A stretch of 7,890 nucleotides of DNA from Chromatiales bacterium (GTDB lineage: Bacteria; Pseudomonadota; Gammaproteobacteria; Chromatiales; Chromatiaceae). The notes beneath the pieces were generated by a model. The model did no database searches. It saw only the letters and a list, made by a program, of their open reading frames with translations, and was not told the origin of the DNA. Each line of letters opens with the position of its first letter. Positions within the stretch are counted from its first letter, which is position 1. Made by a program: the position numbers and the translations under genes. Shown here piece by piece: positions 6,145 to 7,890 of the stretch. The stretch covers positions 1 to 7,890 of the forward strand of contig JAHEIA010000040.1 of NCBI GenBank assembly GCA_024639625.1, in the 5' to 3' direction.

Positions 6145-7398
6145 TTACTTGGCGGCCTCGGCCTGCCGCTCGAACCAGGCTTCGGCCGCGTCGTCCCACT
6201 CGTCCATGCGGACGTAGGAGCTCTGGCGCGGGCTGTTGACCATGTTCGGTTCGGGCTCGATCCCGATCCCTTCGAGGAAGTTGACCAGGCCGATGCGCTC
6301 GATCATCTCGCCGCAACGCTCGTGCTCCAGGGCATTCTCGGCCCAGAAGTCGATGATCTCTTCGGCCATCTCGACCAGGGACTCCCAGTCTTCTTCGCTT
6401 TCGAGCTTCTTGAACGGGACCACCACGGTGCCCATCAGGTCACCAATCTTCAGGGTGCGCTTGCCGCCGATGAGGATGGTCACGCCCTTGTCGTCTCCGG
6501 GATGCAGAGCCTTCGGCATCACATTCAGGCAATGCATGCAGCGCACGCAATCCTTGTTGTTGACCTCGAGCGTATCATCGTCTTTCAACGATAAGGCATT
6601 GGTCGGACAGCGTGTGACGACATTGTCGATGAGGTATTGGCGGCCCTTAGACTGGACGTAATTCTTGACCTCCGCCTGATCGACCTTCATGTCGTCGCGC
6701 CAGGTGCCGATGATCGCCATGTCAGCGCGCTCAACCGCGTTCTGACAGTCATTCGGGCAACCGGACACCTTGAACTTGAACTTGTATGGCAGCGCCGGGC
6801 GGTGTACGTCGTCGGTAAAATTGTTCACCAGCAGGCGGTGGGCCTTCTGCTCGTTGGTGCAGGACATCTCGCACCGCGCAGCACCCACGCAGGACATGGC
6901 GGTACGCACGCAGGGGCCGGCACCGCCTAGGTCCCAACCGTAGTCGTTGATGACGTCGAAGAAATGCTGTGTGCTCTTCGTGTCCGCGCCGATAAACATG
7001 ATATTCCCGGTCTGGCCGTGGAAGGTTACCAGGCCCGAACCGTACTTCTCCCAATCGTCGGCAAGTTGGCGCAACATCTTAGTCGAGTAATGGTTGCCGG
7101 CGGGCGGCTGCACGCGCAACGTGTGAAACTCTTTGGAGGCCGGGAACGCGTCCCCCACCTCGGAAAAACGCGGGATGATGCCTCCACCGTAGCCGTATAC
7201 GGAGACGGTGCCGCCTTTCCAATACCCCTTGCGGGTCTCGTACGAATGCTCGAGCTGCCCCAACAAATCGTTGGCCACCGCATTGATGCGTTCGTTCGGA
7301 TGCTGGTCACGCAGCCGCTTGAATCCAGAAATAAAACTCGGCCAAGGGCCTTCTTCCAGCTGGTCAAGCATCGGAGTATCGTGCTTTTCGATTGCCAT
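6145..7398 (-). CDS. dsrA: DsrA, alpha subunit of reverse dissimilatory sulfite reductase
   Basis: 417 residues, alpha subunit of the rDsrAB sirohaem enzyme that converts sulfane sulfur carried by DsrC to sulfite. The sirohaem-[4Fe-4S] motif is visible as Cys170-x5-Cys176 and Cys214-x3-Cys218 (SGCPNDCQN). The inserted ferredoxin domain shows Cys264-Pro upstream of Cys284-x2-Cys287-x2-Cys290 (CVRCMHCLNVMP). The family's N-terminal MLDQLEEGPWPSFISG and YGYGGGIIPRFSE blocks are present, and length is normal. I chose the ATG at 7398, with AGGAG ten bases upstream (7409-7413) and MAIEKH as the expected start. An in-frame extension to 7482 adds 28 unconserved-looking residues crossing a GC-rich palindrome. 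It is the first gene of the operon, preceded by about 490 nt of non-coding DNA. Confidence 0.98.
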   Translation of the reverse strand: MAIEKHDTPMLDQLEEGPWPSFISGFKRLRDQHPNERINAVANDLLGQLEHSYETRKGYWKGGTVSVYGYGGGIIPRFSEVGDAFPASKEFHTLRVQPPAGNHYSTKMLRQLADDWEKYGSGLVTFHGQTGNIMFIGADTKSTQHFFDVINDYGWDLGGAGPCVRTAMSCVGAARCEMSCTNEQKAHRLLVNNFTDDVHRPALPYKFKFKVSGCPNDCQNAVERADMAIIGTWRDDMKVDQAEVKNYVQSKGRQYLIDNVVTRCPTNALSLKDDDTLEVNNKDCVRCMHCLNVMPKALHPGDDKGVTILIGGKRTLKIGDLMGTVVVPFKKLESEEDWESLVEMAEEIIDFWAENALEHERCGEMIERIGLVNFLEGIGIEPEPNMVNSPRQSSYVRMDEWDDAAEAWFERQAEAAK

Positions 7399-7408
7399 CG
7401 CGCTAGTT

Positions 7409-7413
7409 CTCCT
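7409..7413 (-). promoter_or_regulatory. dsrA ribosome binding site
   Basis: AGGAG on the minus strand, ten bases before the ATG at 7398. It decides the dsrA start against the longer frame that begins at 7482. Confidence 0.7.
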
Positions 7414-7441
7414 GAGGTTGAATGTAAAACCTTTTGCTCGC

Positions 7442-7460
7442 CCCCGGGTCCGACCCGGGG
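7442..7460. repeat. 19-bp perfect palindrome in the dsrA leader
   Basis: CCCCGGGTC-C-GACCCGGGG: two 9-bp arms around one central base, about 44 nt upstream of the dsrA ATG. As RNA it would form a GC hairpin of about 7 bp with a 5-nt loop. No U-run follows in the dsrA direction. It could be a protein operator, a leader hairpin or a pause site. Confidence 0.6.
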
Positions 7461-7520
7461 ATGCCTCTATCAATCCTGTCAACTACTTTCGATATACCCG
7501 TCCGGTTGCTTAACGGCGTC

Positions 7521-7540
7521 CGGCGGGACTCAACCCGCCG
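7521..7540. repeat. Hairpin repeat in the dsrA leader
   Basis: CGGCGGG (7521-7527) and CCCGCCG (7534-7540) form a perfect 7-bp stem with a 6-nt loop. There is no T-tract on either side, so it is not a convincing terminator. The motif CGTCCGG is also repeated directly at 7499-7505 and 7517-7523. Confidence 0.5.
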
Positions 7541-7550
7541 ACACCACCCC

Positions 7551-7577
7551 GGCTATCATCGGCCGCTCATGGTAGCC
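7551..7577. repeat. Imperfect inverted repeat in the dsrA leader
   Basis: GGCTATCAT (7551-7559) and ATGGTAGCC (7569-7577) are complementary at 8 of 9 positions across a 9-nt spacer that contains CGGCCG. Function unknown. Confidence 0.4.
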
Positions 7578-7628
7578 AAGGCGCCCTGAGCGGGATATTC
7601 CACCAAAGGGGGGTAGCTTCCCTTCCGC

Positions 7629-7646
7629 CTATCCCAAATGGGATAG
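7629..7646. repeat. 18-bp operator-like palindrome upstream of dsrA
   Basis: CTATCCCA-AA-TGGGATAG: two perfect 8-bp arms around AA, about 230 bp upstream of the dsrA ATG. Its size, symmetry and AT-rich outer ends resemble a binding site for a dimeric transcription regulator. The minus-strand TATCTATC next to it could serve as a poor -10 box. No regulator gene is in the window. Confidence 0.5.
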
Positions 7647-7719
7647 ATAGAAATCGTTGCCCACCCTGTACCGCCTCACACAGCGATCGCTCGGATTGCA
7701 GCTGGCGCGGCCGTCGCAC

Positions 7720-7732
7720 GGTCAAGTTAACC
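7720..7732. promoter_or_regulatory. Near-palindrome at the predicted transcription start (candidate operator)
   Basis: GGTCAA-G-TTAACC: two 6-bp arms matching at 5 of 6 positions around one base. It sits across the predicted start site near 7730, where a repressor would block initiation. A close copy, GGTCAAGTCAACG, occurs at 3860-3872 near dsrC. Confidence 0.35.
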
Positions 7733-7736
7733 GCAC

Positions 7737-7765
7737 ATACTACGTGGCTTTAATAGGAGCGTCAA
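7737..7765 (-). promoter_or_regulatory. Predicted sigma-70-type promoter of the dsr operon
   Basis: On the minus strand, TTGACG (-35, 7760-7765; 5/6 match) is separated by exactly 17 nt from TAGTAT (-10, 7737-7742; 4/6 match). AT-rich sequence (GAATATTAGTAT) lies just upstream of the -35 box, as in an UP-like region. The predicted start is near 7730. It is the best-spaced pair I found in the 490 nt upstream of dsrA. Confidence 0.5.
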
Positions 7766-7890
7766 CGGATACTAATATTCGAAAAGCCTTACACTCCGCG
7801 GCAACGAAGTACCCCGTTCACGGCCCAGCGTCGGTGCACCGGACCCCGGGTGCGGGATCCAAGGCCGGACCGTAACCGGACCCAGCCACC
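7766..7890. other. Non-coding upstream region with short direct repeats
   Basis: I see no gene here. ACCGGACCC occurs at 7838-7846 and again at 7875-7883, with a shorter CCGGACC at 7865-7871. The repeats are about 75-120 bp upstream of the predicted -35 box, a usual range for activator sites. GC-rich sequence makes chance repeats fairly likely. Confidence 0.3.

Larger units (their letters stand above)
7399..7736 (-). other. Long, structured 5' leader of the dsr operon
   Basis: If transcription starts near 7730, as the promoter call predicts, dsrA has a leader of about 330 nt. I see no convincing coding frame here on either strand. It holds four inverted repeats (listed separately) plus the dsrA ribosome site. 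A small plus-strand frame at 7657-7875 has no recognisable protein character. Confidence 0.4.

Noticed and set aside
4980..6239. Long plus-strand open frame opposite dsrB
   Set aside because: It lies antisense to a certain dsrB gene and reads as low-complexity Arg/Asp/Val-rich protein, typical of a shadow frame in GC-rich DNA.
7399..7482. N-terminal extension of DsrA by 28 residues
   Set aside because: The ATG at 7398 has a ribosome site and the family's expected N-terminus; the extension crosses a palindrome and looks non-coding.
7477..7482. Perfect TTGACA on the minus strand close to dsrA
   Set aside because: At 17 nt spacing the -10 position is CCCGGG, inside the GC palindrome, and no acceptable -10 box lies at nearby spacings.
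7657..7875. 72-residue open frame on the plus strand upstream of the operon
   Set aside because: No ribosome site of note and no recognisable domain; it overlaps the predicted operon promoter. Probably chance.
1..7890. Mobile elements, CRISPR arrays, tRNA or rRNA genes
   Set aside because: I saw no transposase, regularly spaced repeats, or tRNA/rRNA-like segments; the window is a compact metabolic operon plus its upstream region.

Overview
The window is a nearly complete core of a reverse-type dissimilatory sulfite reductase (rDsr) operon. All genes are on the minus strand, so transcription runs from high to low coordinates. Gene order in transcription direction is dsrA-dsrB-dsrE-dsrF-dsrH-dsrC-dsrM-dsrK-dsrL, with dsrL cut by the left edge. 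The dsrEFH trio and dsrL place the system in a sulfur oxidiser rather than a sulfate reducer. Gene order and protein features match purple and chemolithotrophic sulfur bacteria of the Gammaproteobacteria (Allochromatium vinosum-like, Chromatiales-type). The genus cannot be fixed from the sequence. No photosynthesis gene is present to tell a phototroph from a chemotroph.

Layout by region: 1-950, dsrL 5' half; 951-1078, a 127-128 nt gap rich in inverted repeats; 1079-2608, dsrK; 2647-3369, dsrM; 3370-3457, a gap with a strong hairpin just after dsrC; 3458-3790, dsrC; 3827-4123, dsrH; 4140-4547, dsrF; 4562-4954, dsrE; 4968-6044, dsrB; 6045-6144, a gap with a 12-bp hairpin; 6145-7398, dsrA; 7399-7890, about 490 nt of non-coding DNA. 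That last stretch holds a plausible sigma-70-type promoter (7737-7765), a near-palindrome at the predicted transcription start, and several further palindromes in a long leader.

How the genes work together (established family knowledge): sulfane sulfur is handed to DsrE in the DsrEFH complex and passed to the C-terminal cysteines of DsrC. The DsrMK membrane module (with DsrJOP, expected beyond the left edge) and DsrAB oxidise DsrC-bound sulfur to sulfite. DsrL links DsrAB electrons to NAD(P)+.

The protein set is a known system, not a new one. The less ordinary content is between the genes: the structured gaps around dsrC, between dsrA and dsrB, and between dsrK and dsrL; a possible Shine-Dalgarno-masking hairpin at dsrC; and a 12-13 nt motif shared by the operon promoter and a candidate internal dsrC promoter. 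All regulatory calls are inferences from sequence inspection.
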